Below, piece after piece: positions 8,110 through 17,887 of a stretch of DNA of 64,000 nucleotides. The translations under genes and the position numbers were made by a program. The stretch is from Bacteroidaceae bacterium (GTDB lineage Bacteria > Bacteroidota > Bacteroidia > Bacteroidales > Bacteroidaceae), in NCBI GenBank assembly GCA_017481875.1, contig JAFUOP010000016.1:1-64000 (forward strand), written 5' to 3'. Numbering within the stretch: the stretch's first letter is position 1; each line of letters opens with the position of its first letter. Under the pieces are notes generated by a model. It did no database searches. It worked only from the letters and a program-made list of their open reading frames with translations, and was not told the origin of the DNA.

Positions 8110-9450
8110 TCAGAGGGTAAGCAGTGCCTTCTCGGCCTCTTTTACTTTTTCAAAGTTCATTGAACCGTATATGTTTTCCATAATGGCTGTTATCTGCTCG
8201 TTGCACAGGTTGCCTATGCTGCCTTCGTGCGTGTGGTTTATCTTCTTGTTGGGGGTGAATGTACCGGCCTCAATGTCGAGCCCCACCTTCTTGTATGCGT
8301 CGCGGAAGGGCATTCCCTCGGCTGCAAGGCGGTTCACCTCCTCCACGCTGAACATTGCGTCGTAGCGACTGTCTTGCAGTATATTCTCGTTTACCTCTAT
8401 GCGCTTTATTATGTAGGTTGCCATTGCAAGGCACTCTTTAAGCTCGCCGAAGGCGGGCAGGAAGAGTTCTTTTATTATTTGCAGGTCGCGGAAGTAACCG
8501 CTGGGCAGGTTGTTCATTATGAGAATTATGTCGGTGGGCAGTGCTTGCAGGCGGTTGCACTTGGCGCGCAGCAGCTCAAACACATCGGGGTTCTTCTTGT
8601 GTGGCATGATGCTGCTGCCTGTGGTGCACTCGGCAGGCAGTTTCACAAAACCGAAATTCTGCGAGTTGAACATACAGGCATCGAATGCCATCTTAGCAAG
8701 TGTGCCGGCTACGGTTGCGAGGGCGTATGCTACGTTCCTTTCGCACTTGCCGCGCCCCATTTGTGCATATACCACGTTGTAGTTCATTGAGTCGAACCCA
8801 AGCAGTTCGGTGGTCATTGTGCGGTTGAGCGGGAACGACGAGCCGTAGCCTGCTGCCGAACCAAGCGGGTTGCGGTTGCACATCTTGTAGGCTGCCTGCA
8901 GAAAGAGCATATCATCGGCAAGGCTCTCGGCGTATGCGCCGAACCATAGTCCGAACGAAGAGGGCATCGCCACCTGCAGGTGGGTGTAGCCGGGCATAAG
9001 CACCTCTTTGTGCTTGTTGCTCTGCTCAATGAGTGCATAGAACAACTCCTTTACAGCCTCGCACACATCTTGCAGCTCCTTGCGGGTGAAGAGCTTGAGG
9101 TCGAGAAGAACTTGGTCGTTGCGTGAACGGCCGCTGTGTATCTTCTTGCCGGTGTCGCCAAGCTTGCGAGTGAGCATAAGCTCCACCTGTGAGTGTACGT
9201 CTTCCACGCCCTCTTCAATTACAAATTCACCTTTTTCAATGGTGCCGTAAATGTTGCGCAGTTCAGCGTGCAGGCTCTCTTTCTCCTCATTGGTGAGCAT
9301 GCCTATTGTGGCAAGCATAGCACTGTGTGCCAGTGAGCCCAGCACATCGTAGCGGGCAAGGAAGAGGTCGAGTTCGCGGTCTTTGCCCACTGTGAAACGC
9401 TCAATCTCGGGGTTTACGTCTATATTCTTTTCCCAAAGTTTTTTTGCCAT
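8110..9450 (-). CDS. argH: Argininosuccinate lyase
   Basis: Cleaves argininosuccinate to arginine and fumarate, the last step of arginine synthesis, in the cytoplasm. The start MAKKLWEKN (9450) is preferred over the in-frame ATG at 9462, as ArgH proteins usually begin this way; it gives 446 residues. Seen are DVHSQVE, HSGRSRNDQV near 105, the YTHLQVAMPSS segment and the fumarase-superfamily signature GSSIMPHKKNPD with its catalytic serine. Last gene of a pyrE, SRPBCC, argH unit, 16 bases behind its neighbour. argB lies at the far end of the window, so the arginine genes are not clustered. Confidence 0.96.
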   Translation of the reverse strand: MAKKLWEKNIDVNPEIERFTVGKDRELDLFLARYDVLGSLAHSAMLATIGMLTNEEKESLHAELRNIYGTIEKGEFVIEEGVEDVHSQVELMLTRKLGDTGKKIHSGRSRNDQVLLDLKLFTRKELQDVCEAVKELFYALIEQSNKHKEVLMPGYTHLQVAMPSSFGLWFGAYAESLADDMLFLQAAYKMCNRNPLGSAAGYGSSFPLNRTMTTELLGFDSMNYNVVYAQMGRGKCERNVAYALATVAGTLAKMAFDACMFNSQNFGFVKLPAECTTGSSIMPHKKNPDVFELLRAKCNRLQALPTDIILIMNNLPSGYFRDLQIIKELFLPAFGELKECLAMATYIIKRIEVNENILQDSRYDAMFSVEEVNRLAAEGMPFRDAYKKVGLDIEAGTFTPNKKINHTHEGSIGNLCNEQITAIMENIYGSMNFEKVKEAEKALLTL

Positions 9451-9466
9451 AGATTTAAACAACTTC

Positions 9467-9877
9467 TTAGTATGCTATTAGTGCAAGCGCATCGGCAATC
9501 TTCTCCAGACCCTCTTTCAATGGTTTTTCAATCATTGCACGGAGCATAAAGTTTATTTCGGCCTTTGCCACCACGCGCATTTTTGAGGCCTGCTCACCGT
9601 CGGGGATTATCTGTACCCAGAAATTGGCGGGCATAGGCGAGCCCTCGGTCTCGAATTTTATGCATTTGGGTGCCTCGCGCTCCACCACTTTGAGGGTGAT
9701 TTTGCCCATGGGCGGCACATCTACTGTAACGTGGTCGCGGTCGTATGTGAGCTCTTTTACTTTGTCCTGGGGCACACGGTCCTTTATGCTCTCGAGGTTG
9801 TTTAGGTCCTCTAATTTGCTATAAACCCTCTCTTGTGGGTAGGGTATGTTTTTTACACTGCTTTCGTATTGGCTCAT
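9467..9877 (-). CDS. SRPBCC-family (START/Bet v1-like) protein
   Basis: A 136-residue soluble protein beginning MSQYESSVKNIPY and ending EKIADALALIAY. The size, the amphipathic N-terminal strand, the alternating beta pattern and the long C-terminal helix fit the SRPBCC hydrophobic-ligand fold seen in Bacteroidales next to pyrE. There is no signal peptide. Ligand and role are unknown. It sits 6 bases after pyrE and 16 before argH, so it is co-transcribed with them. Confidence 0.75.
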   Translation of the reverse strand: MSQYESSVKNIPYPQERVYSKLEDLNNLESIKDRVPQDKVKELTYDRDHVTVDVPPMGKITLKVVEREAPKCIKFETEGSPMPANFWVQIIPDGEQASKMRVVAKAEINFMLRAMIEKPLKEGLEKIADALALIAY

Positions 9878-9883
9878 AACGGT

Positions 9884-10528
9884 TTATTTTAGGTCGTTTC
9901 TCCACTCCGAGGGGTTGGCACGCCACTCCTTCAATGTGGGCATTACCTCCTCTGTTATGTAACCTGTCTCTTTTGCTGCCTCCAACACAGCCTCGTAGTT
10001 TGTGAGGGTGATGAGTCTTACGCCTGCCTTTGCAAAAGCCTCTTGGGCAACGCTGAACCCGTATGTGAACGATGCCACCATACCCACTACCTCAACGCCT
10101 GCTGCACGCAGTGCATCGACAGCTTTAAGGCTGCTGAGGCCTGTAGATACAAGGTCTTCTATTACAACCACCTTTGCGCCTGGTTGTATGTCGCCTTCAA
10201 TCTGGTTGCCAAGGCCGTGGTCTTTGGCTTTGGGGCGTACATAAACAAATGGTTTTGCGAGTTCTTCGGCAACAAGGGCACCCTGAGCAATAGCTCCTGT
10301 GGCAACGCCTGCAACGGTGTCGGCCTCGGGGAATTCCTGGAGTATGAGGTTTGCAAGCCCCAATTTTACACGTGTGCGCAGTTCGGGGAACGATAGTGTT
10401 TTGCGGTTGTCGCAGTAGAAAGGCGATTTCCAGCCCGATGCCCAGGTGAAAGGCTCTGTGGGTTGCAATTTTACGGCTTTAATTTTGAGCAGCTCGGCTG
10501 CAAGGATAAGTTCTGATTTTGTTGCCAT
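9884..10528 (-). CDS. pyrE: Orotate phosphoribosyltransferase
   Basis: Joins orotate to PRPP to give OMP in pyrimidine synthesis. The 214-residue length is normal. The PRPP-binding loop VVVIEDLVSTG (near 120), the KSPFYCDNRKTL segment and GNQIEG mark the family. First gene of the minus-strand unit with the SRPBCC protein and argH. Confidence 0.96.
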   Translation of the reverse strand: MATKSELILAAELLKIKAVKLQPTEPFTWASGWKSPFYCDNRKTLSFPELRTRVKLGLANLILQEFPEADTVAGVATGAIAQGALVAEELAKPFVYVRPKAKDHGLGNQIEGDIQPGAKVVVIEDLVSTGLSSLKAVDALRAAGVEVVGMVASFTYGFSVAQEAFAKAGVRLITLTNYEAVLEAAKETGYITEEVMPTLKEWRANPSEWRNDLK

Positions 10529-10580
10529 AATTGTATAGTATTAAAAGTTTATAAATCGTTTTTTATTTGGTTTATCTTTG

Positions 10581-10588
10581 CGAAGATA
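10581..10588 (-). promoter_or_regulatory. Candidate -7 box for pyrE
   Basis: TATCTTCG on the minus strand, about 53 bases before the pyrE start. It matches the TAnnTTCG variant found before many genes here. No -33 box is clear. Confidence 0.4.
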
Positions 10589-10619
10589 GTAAAAAGTAAA
10601 TTAAGCGGGCACTTTTTTA

Positions 10620-10958
10620 TTATTTTGTTTGTGTGTAGCCCTCTTTTTTGAGCAATTCAATTATTTTCTCCTTGAACTCTCCTTGCACAAGAATTTCCCC
10701 ATCTTTCACGCTGCCACCGCTCCCGCATTTGGTTTTCAGCAGCTTGCCCAACTCTTTAATGTCGTCGTTGCTGCCTATAAAATTTTTAATAAGAGTAACT
10801 GTTTTGCCGCCGCGGTGGTTCTTTTCTATGCTCACGCGCAATTTCTGCTGTTGCTTGGGCAGGGTGCAAATTTCCTCCTTTTCATCGGTGGAATATTGGA
10901 AATCGGGGTTTGTGGAATATACTATATTCAGCCTCTCCTTCCAGTCGTTCTTTTTCAT
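10620..10958 (-). CDS. SUI1/eIF1-family translation factor (YciH-like)
   Basis: A 112-residue protein whose C-terminal two thirds is a SUI1 domain: KLRVSIEKNHRGGKTVTLI, LKTKCGSGG and the closing FKEKIIELLKKEGY. The family influences start-codon selection on the ribosome. The N-terminal 35 residues are a charged extension. It stands alone, divergent from rex. Confidence 0.9.
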   Translation of the reverse strand: MKKNDWKERLNIVYSTNPDFQYSTDEKEEICTLPKQQQKLRVSIEKNHRGGKTVTLIKNFIGSNDDIKELGKLLKTKCGSGGSVKDGEILVQGEFKEKIIELLKKEGYTQTK

Positions 10959-11000
10959 TGTACAAAGTTTTTTTGTGGGTTGTTTTTCTCTTTACCACTG

Positions 11001-11008
11001 CGAAGATA
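11001..11008 (-). promoter_or_regulatory. Candidate -7 box for the SUI1 gene
   Basis: TATCTTCG on the minus strand, 43 bases before the start codon. Confidence 0.45.
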
Positions 11009-11062
11009 CTATAATTTTGAACATTTTATATATAAATTTTTTATGTGCTCGTAAAATAACAC

Positions 11063-11070
11063 TATTTTTG
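11063..11070 (+). promoter_or_regulatory. Candidate -7 box for rex
   Basis: TATTTTTG followed by C, 37 bases before the rex start codon. No Rex-type TTGTGA dyad is apparent nearby. Confidence 0.45.
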
Positions 11071-11106
11071 CTACGTTATAGTTTATACACGCGTGAGAAA
11101 CACATT

Positions 11107-11763
11107 ATGCCAGCAATAAACAACATAGAAAAAGTTCCTGAGCCCACCTTGCGTCGCCTGCCGTGGTATTTGTCGGTGTGTCGCCTGCTTAAATCGCGTG
11201 GCGAGCAGTTTGTGTCATCTACCCGCTTGTCGAAAGAGACCAATATTGTTGCGTCGCAAATAGCCAAAGACCTCTCTTGTGTGAATATCATAGGCCGCAC
11301 CCGTGTGGGCTACGACATCGACAACCTGTTGCAGGTGCTTGAGGATTTTCTTGGTTTCACCCGTATGCACAAGGCATTTTTGTTTGGCGTGGGTCGCTTG
11401 GGCACCGCCTTGCTCAACGACTCGGGCTTGAAGCAGTTCGGCCTTGAGGTGGTGGCAGCTTTCGATGTGAACCAGCGTGTTGTGGGGCATAATATCTCGG
11501 GTATCCCTGTATATCACATAAGCGAGCTCGAAAAGCAGATGCGCCGCCACAATGCAAAAATAGGGGTTCTCACAGTGCCCATCGACAGTGCGCAGGAGGT
11601 TGCCGACAAAATGGTGGTGTGGGGCGTGAAGGCTATTTGGAATTTTACCCCTTTGCGCATAAGGGTGCCCGAAAATATTGTGGTGCAGAATACGTCGCTT
11701 TACGCGCACTTGTCGTTGATGTTTAATCGTCTCGAGGGCCTTGCTGCCATCGATGAAAAATAG
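11107..11763 (+). CDS. rex: Redox-sensing transcriptional repressor Rex
   Basis: Senses the NADH/NAD ratio and represses fermentation and redox genes when NADH is low. The start MPAINNIEKVPEPTL (11107) gives 218 residues, the family norm; the frame is open further upstream but that part is not Rex-like. A winged-helix N-terminus (TLRRLPWYLSVCRLL, SSTRLSKE) precedes a Rossmann domain with FGVGRLGTAL near 93. It ends 13 bases before the next start and may head a long operon that includes porU and porV. Confidence 0.94.
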   Translation: MPAINNIEKVPEPTLRRLPWYLSVCRLLKSRGEQFVSSTRLSKETNIVASQIAKDLSCVNIIGRTRVGYDIDNLLQVLEDFLGFTRMHKAFLFGVGRLGTALLNDSGLKQFGLEVVAAFDVNQRVVGHNISGIPVYHISELEKQMRRHNAKIGVLTVPIDSAQEVADKMVVWGVKAIWNFTPLRIRVPENIVVQNTSLYAHLSLMFNRLEGLAAIDEK

Positions 11764-11776
11764 TGCTTTTTTTGAA

Positions 11777-12391
11777 ATGAAGATAATAGCTGTTGGGAAA
11801 AACTACCCTTGCCACGCATACGAGTTTGACGGAACTACAGAGAAACCTCAGTTTCCAATGATTTTTATGAAGCCCGATTCGGCGATTCTAAAGAACGGGA
11901 AGCATTTTTATATGCCCGATTTTCTTGGTCGCATAGATTACGAGGCCGAGGTTGTGGTGCGCATAAACCAGCTTGGCAAGAGTATTCCGGCTCGCTTTGC
12001 TCACCGTTACTACGATGCTATAACCGTGGGCATTGATTTCACTGCCCGCGATATGCAGCGTGCATTCATAGAGGCTGGTGCTCCGTGGGAGCTCTCAAAG
12101 GGTTTCGATGGCGCGGCGGTGCTTGGCGAGTTCCGCCCCATTGAACAGTTCAATATAAAAGATACAAGTTTTTCACTTACAATAGACGATGAAACCGTGC
12201 AGAGTGCAAGCACAGCGCAGATGCTCTTCTCGGTTGATGAGGTTATTGCCTATGTGAGCCGTTTTTGTACGTTGAAAACAGGTGATTTAATTTTTACAGG
12301 AACCCCCGCGGGTGTGGGTGAGGCGCGTATAGGCACACACTTAAAAGGGTTTCTTGGCAGTGAAAAAGTTCTCGATTTTCATATACGATAG
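11777..12391 (+). CDS. Fumarylacetoacetate hydrolase-family enzyme
   Basis: A 204-residue single-domain FAH protein. The metal-site motif IDYEAEVVV, then GIDFTARDMQ, KGFDGAAVLG and TGTPAGVG, are in the family order. Such small members act on 2-hydroxyhepta-2,4-diene-dioate-type substrates or as oxaloacetate tautomerases or acylpyruvases, and the sequence does not decide between these. The start MKIIAVGKNY (11777) is chosen over an upstream ATG that overlaps rex. porU starts three bases after its stop. Confidence 0.9.
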   Translation: MKIIAVGKNYPCHAYEFDGTTEKPQFPMIFMKPDSAILKNGKHFYMPDFLGRIDYEAEVVVRINQLGKSIPARFAHRYYDAITVGIDFTARDMQRAFIEAGAPWELSKGFDGAAVLGEFRPIEQFNIKDTSFSLTIDDETVQSASTAQMLFSVDEVIAYVSRFCTLKTGDLIFTGTPAGVGEARIGTHLKGFLGSEKVLDFHIR

Positions 12392-12394
12392 ATT

Positions 12395-15300
12395 ATGAAC
12401 ATTAGAAAATTGTTTGTTACAGTTTTGTTGCTCCTTCCCGCTATTGTGTGGGCACAGTTTACCGATGTCCGCTGGGGCGCAGCGCAAGGCGATACAATAT
12501 TGCCTGTATGTACATTTGTACAGCAATTGCCCGGGGATTATGCCGGCTATAAATATACTGCACAGATAGAATACCCCGAATTTCAGCCAATGACTGCCGA
12601 AGAGGTGGCTCGCTATGGCTTGGAACAACGCAAGGAACAGTTCTGTGCTTGGCCTGTAATAGATACTCACGTAGCCATAGCCGCAAAAGAGCCGCAGCTC
12701 GATGTGTCGTTTGTGCCGGTTGTGTTTGTCGATGGCAAGTTCCTGCGCATAAATTCATATAAATTGGTTATAAACAGGGAGGTTGTAAGCCGCCCTGCAA
12801 AAGCAGCCACCCGCTCTGTGGCGGAGCGTTATGCTGCCAATTCGGCTCTTTCTGCTGGGCGTTGGGTGAAAATAAAGGTTTCTGCTACGGGAGTGCACCA
12901 AATAACATCTTCCGAGCTTTCTAAAATGGGCTTCAAAGAGCCCGCAAAAGTTCGTCTCTATGGCTATGGTGGTAACCAATTGCCCGAAACAAACTTGCAC
13001 ACCCTCATAGACGACCTGTGCGAGATACCCCTATGGCGCGAGGGCAATCGCCTGCTCTTTTATGCCCAAGGCCCTGTGTCGTGGAGTTTCTCTGCGGGGC
13101 GTTATGTGCACAAATCCAATGTCTATTCTACCTATGGCTGCTATTTCCTCACAGAAAGCGACGAAGAGCCAATGGCATTCCCTGTGGCAGGTAGAGAGGA
13201 AAGTTATGCAACTACATATACCTCTTTCCCCGATTACACTTTCTATGAAAAAGACGCGGTGTCGCTTTGTAACTATGGTCGCGTGCTTTTAGATGGGTAC
13301 AATTTTGCACAAGGGCGTGTGAAGAGCTACTCTTTTGATATTCCGGAAATTACAGGTGAAAGTATGGTGCTCGACGTCGCTTTTGGCAGCAGTGCCGAGG
13401 AGCAGAGCAGTATAACAATGGAGGTTAATGGCACCCGTGCCGGCTCTCTGAACATATCCCAAAAATCAACAACCGATTTAGGCCGAATTGCTTCGGGGCG
13501 TTACAACGTATCGTCGGTGAGTGCAAAAACCACCGTGAAGGTAACTCATAACGTCTCTTCTTCTGCTCTGTCGGGTTATCTCGATTATATACGTTTAAAT
13601 TATCGTCGCAATCTTCTTCTCTCGCGCGGGCAATTGAATTTCCGTGGTGCAAGCACATCGTCATTGAATGCTAAATATGTGATAGGCGGTGCCGATAGCT
13701 CTGTGCGCGTGTGGCGTGTAACTGCACAGAATAATATATGTGAAATAAAGGGTGAATTGGCGGGTAGCGAATACTCCGTTGTGGCTCCTGCAATATTTAA
13801 TGAAGAGTATGTTGCGCTGCGCACAACAGAAACATTCCCGTCGGTAGAGGTGGTGGGCACGGTGCCCAATCAAAACCTCCATTCTCTGGGGCAAGTGGAT
13901 ATGGTTATAATTGTTCCTTCGAATGGGGCGTTCGTTGAGCCTGCCGAGCGTCTTGCCGAGGCACACCGCACTATAGATGGTATCACGGTTGCTGTGGTAA
14001 CTGCCGAGCAGGTGTATAATGAATTCTCGTCGGGAACTCCCGATGCAACGGCCTATCGTCGTCTTATGAAAATGCTCTACGACCGTGCTTCATCGGCTGC
14101 CGATGCTCCAAAATACTTGTTGCTCTTTGGCGACGCTCTTGTAGATAATAGAATGCTTTCGTCTTCGGGTCGCAGGCCCGAAGATTATCTCCTCTGCTAC
14201 GAGTCGGAAAACTCTGTCAGCGCAATATATTCTTATGTTCTTGAGGATTATTATGGCTATCTCGACGACGACGAAGGCGCAAATCATGTTCGTGATAAAG
14301 TGGATTTAGGAGTAGGGCGTTTCCCGGTGCAGAGTGTAATAGAAGCCAACGCTGTTGTGGATAAAACAATAGCATATATGAAAAACAAAGAGGCCGGTGC
14401 CTGGCAGAATGTGATAGCTCTTCTGGGCGACGATGGCGATAAAGATATTCCCAATCAGCATATGAAAGATGCAGAAAGCATTGCGGAGGTCGTTTCGGCG
14501 AACAACCCTGCGTATATACTTGACCGCATATATTGGGATAATTTTGAACCTGTGGCCAATTCCACAGGAAATAGCTACCCGCTTGTAACAGATGCTATAT
14601 ATGAACGTCTTAACAAAGGTGCTTTGGTGATGAATTATTCGGGGCACGGTAGCGCAAATATGCTTTCGCACGAAATGACCTGGCTCTCGTCAGATATGCA
14701 GGAGACTGCCTCTCCACGTCTTCCTTTTTGGGTAACAGCATCTTGCGATATAGGTCCTTTTGATATGGGCGATGGCTCGCTTGCCGAGTTGGCAATCATA
14801 AACCCGAAAGGTGCAGCTGTGGGGCTCTTTACCACCACCCGCACAGTGTTGCAGGTGTATAACGCCATAATAAATCGTGCGTTTATGAAGGTGTTGCTTG
14901 AGCCTGTACACAACGGGCTGCCCCAGGCGGTGGGCGATGCAGTGCGCAGGGCCAAAAACGATGTTATCACAAGTAATGTGCCCGGTAGCATCGACCTTAG
15001 TGAAAATAAACTTCAGTTTGTGCTTTTGGGCGACCCGGCTCTGCGCCTTAAACTGCCACAACATAGTTTTGTGGTAGAGGAGTTCAATGGTGCTTCTGCT
15101 GCAGAAACAACCAATGTGTCGGCAGGAGGGAAATTCACCGTTAAAGGGTATGTGGCCAATGCCGACGGCTCTGTTGCAACCAATTTTACAGGTGTGCTTA
15201 CCTCGGAGCTCTATGATAGCGCAGAAGAGATTCAAACAAGGAATAATACAGGGCTTGGAGTGTTTAATTACACAGCCTACGAAAAGAAACTCTACTCCGG

Positions 15301-16147
15301 AACCGATTCTGTGAAGAACGGCTATTTCAACATTACAATTCCTGTTCCAATGGATATAAGCTATAGTGGAGAGCAGGGCTTGTTCAGCCTTTTTGCAGTG
15401 GATAATTCAAAAAGCGGTATTGCCCAAGGAAAGTTTGATAACTTCCGCATTGCCGGTACTGCGTCTTCACCCGAAGATGATGGTGAAGGCCCGCAAATAA
15501 GTGTATATCTAAACAGCCCTTCGTTTGTAGATGGCGGTGAAGTTAATTCTACCCCTTACTTCTGTGCAGAGCTATACGATGAAAACGGTGTAAACACGGT
15601 GGGTACAGGTGTAGGCCACGATATTATGCTTATTATAGACAACGATATAAACCACACATACAATCTTAATAGTATATATGTACCGGTGGTGGGTGATTAT
15701 ACCCGTGGCTCGGTTGCTTTCACTCTTAATGAATTGCCGGCCGGCGAGCATACTTTGCTGTTGCGTGCGTGGGATTTGTTCAATAACTCATCGGTTGCCG
15801 AGTTGTCGTTTGTGGTTGTGCCCGGTTTTGCACCCTCTATCTCAAGCCTTGCTCTTAACCCTTCTCCTGCTCGTTTCGGGCAAGTATCCACATTTGTGCT
15901 CACCCACACTCTCCCCGGCAGTGCTCTCGATGTTACGCTTGAGGTCTTTAATATGCAGGGGCAGGTAATATGGAAAAACAGTGAGAAGGTTGTGTGTGAA
16001 GGAAATACATATACTTACGACTGGGACGTTACTGCTGCGGGTGGCTCTCCAATGCCTACAGGGGTTTATCTCTGCCGTGCATCAATCTCTTCGGGTGGTG
16101 CGGCTGCGGTAGAAACAGGAAAATTCGTGGTCATAAACAATAAATAG
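12395..16147 (+). CDS. porU: Type IX secretion system sortase PorU (C25 peptidase family)
   Basis: Cell-surface sortase that removes the C-terminal sorting domain of type IX cargo and attaches the cargo to lipopolysaccharide. It has 1250 residues with a signal peptide (1-21, ending IVWAQ). A beta-rich N-terminal region reaches about 500, and the gingipain-like C25 domain covers about 500-885. Its His-Cys dyad is visible: His751 in YSGHGSANM and Cys784 in TASCDIG. The C-terminal part, with Ig-like and FlgD-like segments, ends in a VYLCRASISSGG strand. The product is followed by porV, as in Porphyromonas. Confidence 0.93.
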   Translation: MNIRKLFVTVLLLLPAIVWAQFTDVRWGAAQGDTILPVCTFVQQLPGDYAGYKYTAQIEYPEFQPMTAEEVARYGLEQRKEQFCAWPVIDTHVAIAAKEPQLDVSFVPVVFVDGKFLRINSYKLVINREVVSRPAKAATRSVAERYAANSALSAGRWVKIKVSATGVHQITSSELSKMGFKEPAKVRLYGYGGNQLPETNLHTLIDDLCEIPLWREGNRLLFYAQGPVSWSFSAGRYVHKSNVYSTYGCYFLTESDEEPMAFPVAGREESYATTYTSFPDYTFYEKDAVSLCNYGRVLLDGYNFAQGRVKSYSFDIPEITGESMVLDVAFGSSAEEQSSITMEVNGTRAGSLNISQKSTTDLGRIASGRYNVSSVSAKTTVKVTHNVSSSALSGYLDYIRLNYRRNLLLSRGQLNFRGASTSSLNAKYVIGGADSSVRVWRVTAQNNICEIKGELAGSEYSVVAPAIFNEEYVALRTTETFPSVEVVGTVPNQNLHSLGQVDMVIIVPSNGAFVEPAERLAEAHRTIDGITVAVVTAEQVYNEFSSGTPDATAYRRLMKMLYDRASSAADAPKYLLLFGDALVDNRMLSSSGRRPEDYLLCYESENSVSAIYSYVLEDYYGYLDDDEGANHVRDKVDLGVGRFPVQSVIEANAVVDKTIAYMKNKEAGAWQNVIALLGDDGDKDIPNQHMKDAESIAEVVSANNPAYILDRIYWDNFEPVANSTGNSYPLVTDAIYERLNKGALVMNYSGHGSANMLSHEMTWLSSDMQETASPRLPFWVTASCDIGPFDMGDGSLAELAIINPKGAAVGLFTTTRTVLQVYNAIINRAFMKVLLEPVHNGLPQAVGDAVRRAKNDVITSNVPGSIDLSENKLQFVLLGDPALRLKLPQHSFVVEEFNGASAAETTNVSAGGKFTVKGYVANADGSVATNFTGVLTSELYDSAEEIQTRNNTGLGVFNYTAYEKKLYSGTDSVKNGYFNITIPVPMDISYSGEQGLFSLFAVDNSKSGIAQGKFDNFRIAGTASSPEDDGEGPQISVYLNSPSFVDGGEVNSTPYFCAELYDENGVNTVGTGVGHDIMLIIDNDINHTYNLNSIYVPVVGDYTRGSVAFTLNELPAGEHTLLLRAWDLFNNSSVAELSFVVVPGFAPSISSLALNPSPARFGQVSTFVLTHTLPGSALDVTLEVFNMQGQVIWKNSEKVVCEGNTYTYDWDVTAAGGSPMPTGVYLCRASISSGGAAAVETGKFVVINNK

Positions 16148-16192
16148 GGAAAAACAGAGTTTTAATAAAGAATAACAGTTACAGAATAAAAT

Positions 16193-17383
16193 ATGGATAA
16201 AAATAGAGTTGTTTTTATGTTGTTGCTGGCGGTGCTTTTCTTGCCCGCCTATGCGCAGAAAGAGCAGTTTAACCCTGTTTATACAGGAGTAACCTCTTTG
16301 TCTATTGCTCCCGACGCTCGTGCCGGTGCTATGGGTGATGTGGGTGTTGCAACCGACCCCGATGTTTTTTCGCAGTATTGGAATCCTGCAAAATATCCGT
16401 TTAATATTGCTCGTGCAGGAGTGGCAATGTCATACACTCCTTGGCTACGTCAGTTGGTTAATGATATCGACCTCATAAACCTTGCAGGCTTCTACCGCAT
16501 TGGCGATTATTCGGCAGTGAGTGCATCGCTTACATATTTTTCGCTTGGCGAGGTTACTATGCTCAACAATGATATGACTATAAAGCCTTATGAAATGGCT
16601 TTTGATGTCGCTTATTCGCGTATGCTGTCTGAAAAACTATCGGCTGCCATCGCTCTGCGTGCAATCTATTCCGACCTGCAATACTCAATGGACGAAGACG
16701 TTGAACCCGGTACGGCTTTTGCTGCCGATGTAGCACTGTACTACAATAATTATATAATACTGAATGACCGCGAGTGTATGCTTGGCCTTGGTATGAATAT
16801 CTCTAACATAGGTACAAAAATATCGTATGATGGCGGTGCTACCAATGAATTTATACCCACTAATTTGCGTTTGGGAGCGTCGTTGCTTTATCCCATCGAT
16901 GAATATAATACTATATCGTTTAGCGTTGATATAAACAAGCTGCTTGTGCCTACGCGTCCCACCTATGCGCAATTTCTGGAGGAAAAGGGTTATGGCCCGG
17001 ACGAGCAGGGTTTGCAGGCGGAGTATGCTTCTTGGCTCGACGAGGAGGGGTATAATGATATATCTTCCATCTCGGGTATATTCAAGTCGTTTAATGATGC
17101 TCCCGGCGGAATGAGCGAGGAGATTAAAGAGATTTATGGAGGTATAGGTGTGGAATATTGCTACAATCAACAATTCTCCTTGCGTGCCGGTTATCATTAT
17201 GAGAATGAGTTCAAGGGCAATAGAAAGTACTATACGCTGGGTGCCGGCTTTAGAATGAGTGTGTTCTCGCTTGACGGAGCATACCTTATCTCTGCTGCAC
17301 AGAGCAACCCGCTTGACCAGACATTGCGTTTCTCTCTCTCATTTGATATGGACGGCTTGCGTGAACTGTTCCGCCGTTATTAA
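16193..17383 (+). CDS. porV: Type IX secretion system outer membrane protein PorV
   Basis: Outer-membrane beta-barrel of the FadL type that shuttles cargo from the translocon to PorU. Signal peptide 1-21 (ending AYAQ). The diagnostic N-terminal stretch SIAPDARAGAMGDVG, then YWNPAKYPF, is complete. At 396 residues it has the family length and ends in a beta-strand with alternating aromatic residues. It follows porU by 45 bases, the conserved gene order. Confidence 0.94.
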   Translation: MDKNRVVFMLLLAVLFLPAYAQKEQFNPVYTGVTSLSIAPDARAGAMGDVGVATDPDVFSQYWNPAKYPFNIARAGVAMSYTPWLRQLVNDIDLINLAGFYRIGDYSAVSASLTYFSLGEVTMLNNDMTIKPYEMAFDVAYSRMLSEKLSAAIALRAIYSDLQYSMDEDVEPGTAFAADVALYYNNYIILNDRECMLGLGMNISNIGTKISYDGGATNEFIPTNLRLGASLLYPIDEYNTISFSVDINKLLVPTRPTYAQFLEEKGYGPDEQGLQAEYASWLDEEGYNDISSISGIFKSFNDAPGGMSEEIKEIYGGIGVEYCYNQQFSLRAGYHYENEFKGNRKYYTLGAGFRMSVFSLDGAYLISAAQSNPLDQTLRFSLSFDMDGLRELFRRY

Positions 17384-17400
17384 TTGAATAATAGTATATT

Positions 17401-17874
17401 ATGATACGTGTAGGTTTTGGTATTGATGTTCACCGTTTTGTCGAGGGGCGCGACCTTTGGATTGGTGGTGTGAAGGTTCCTTATGAGCTGGGCCTTGACG
17501 GGCATTCCGATGCCGATGTGCTCATACATGCAATATGCGATGCTTTGCTGGGTGCTGCAAATTTGCGCGACATTGGCTTTCAGTTCCCCGACAACTCTGA
17601 TGAGTTTCTAAATATTGACAGTAAAATATTGTTGCGTCGCACAGGTGAACTGCTTGCAGAAAAAGGGTATAAAATAGGTAATATAGATGCTACGGTGGCT
17701 GCACAGGCACCAAAGTTGAACCCGCATATTCCTGCTATGCAGGAAACTATGGCTGCGGTGCTTGGTATCGGCTCGGATATGCTTTCAATTAAGGCAACAA
17801 CAACCGAAAGATTGGGCTTTGAGGGGCGCAAAGAGGGCATTACGGCCTACGCAACGGTGCTTATCGAAAAGTAA
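17401..17874 (+). CDS. ispF: 2-C-methyl-D-erythritol 2,4-cyclodiphosphate synthase
   Basis: Non-mevalonate isoprenoid pathway enzyme. It has 157 residues, with the zinc ligands in GIDVHRF and GHSDADVL, and with DIGFQFPD and TTTERLGFEGR. It follows porV by 17 bases. Confidence 0.97.
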   Translation: MIRVGFGIDVHRFVEGRDLWIGGVKVPYELGLDGHSDADVLIHAICDALLGAANLRDIGFQFPDNSDEFLNIDSKILLRRTGELLAEKGYKIGNIDATVAAQAPKLNPHIPAMQETMAAVLGIGSDMLSIKATTTERLGFEGRKEGITAYATVLIEK

Positions 17875-17887
17875 CTCCTTAAAAAGA

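Noticed and set aside
8227-8790. 187-codon plus-strand frame
   Set aside because: It is antisense to argH, whose signature motifs are complete; an example of many such mirror frames in this GC-skewed codon use.
10648-11106. 153-codon extension of the rex frame upstream
   Set aside because: It lies antisense to the SUI1 gene and includes the rex promoter box; Rex homology begins at 11107.
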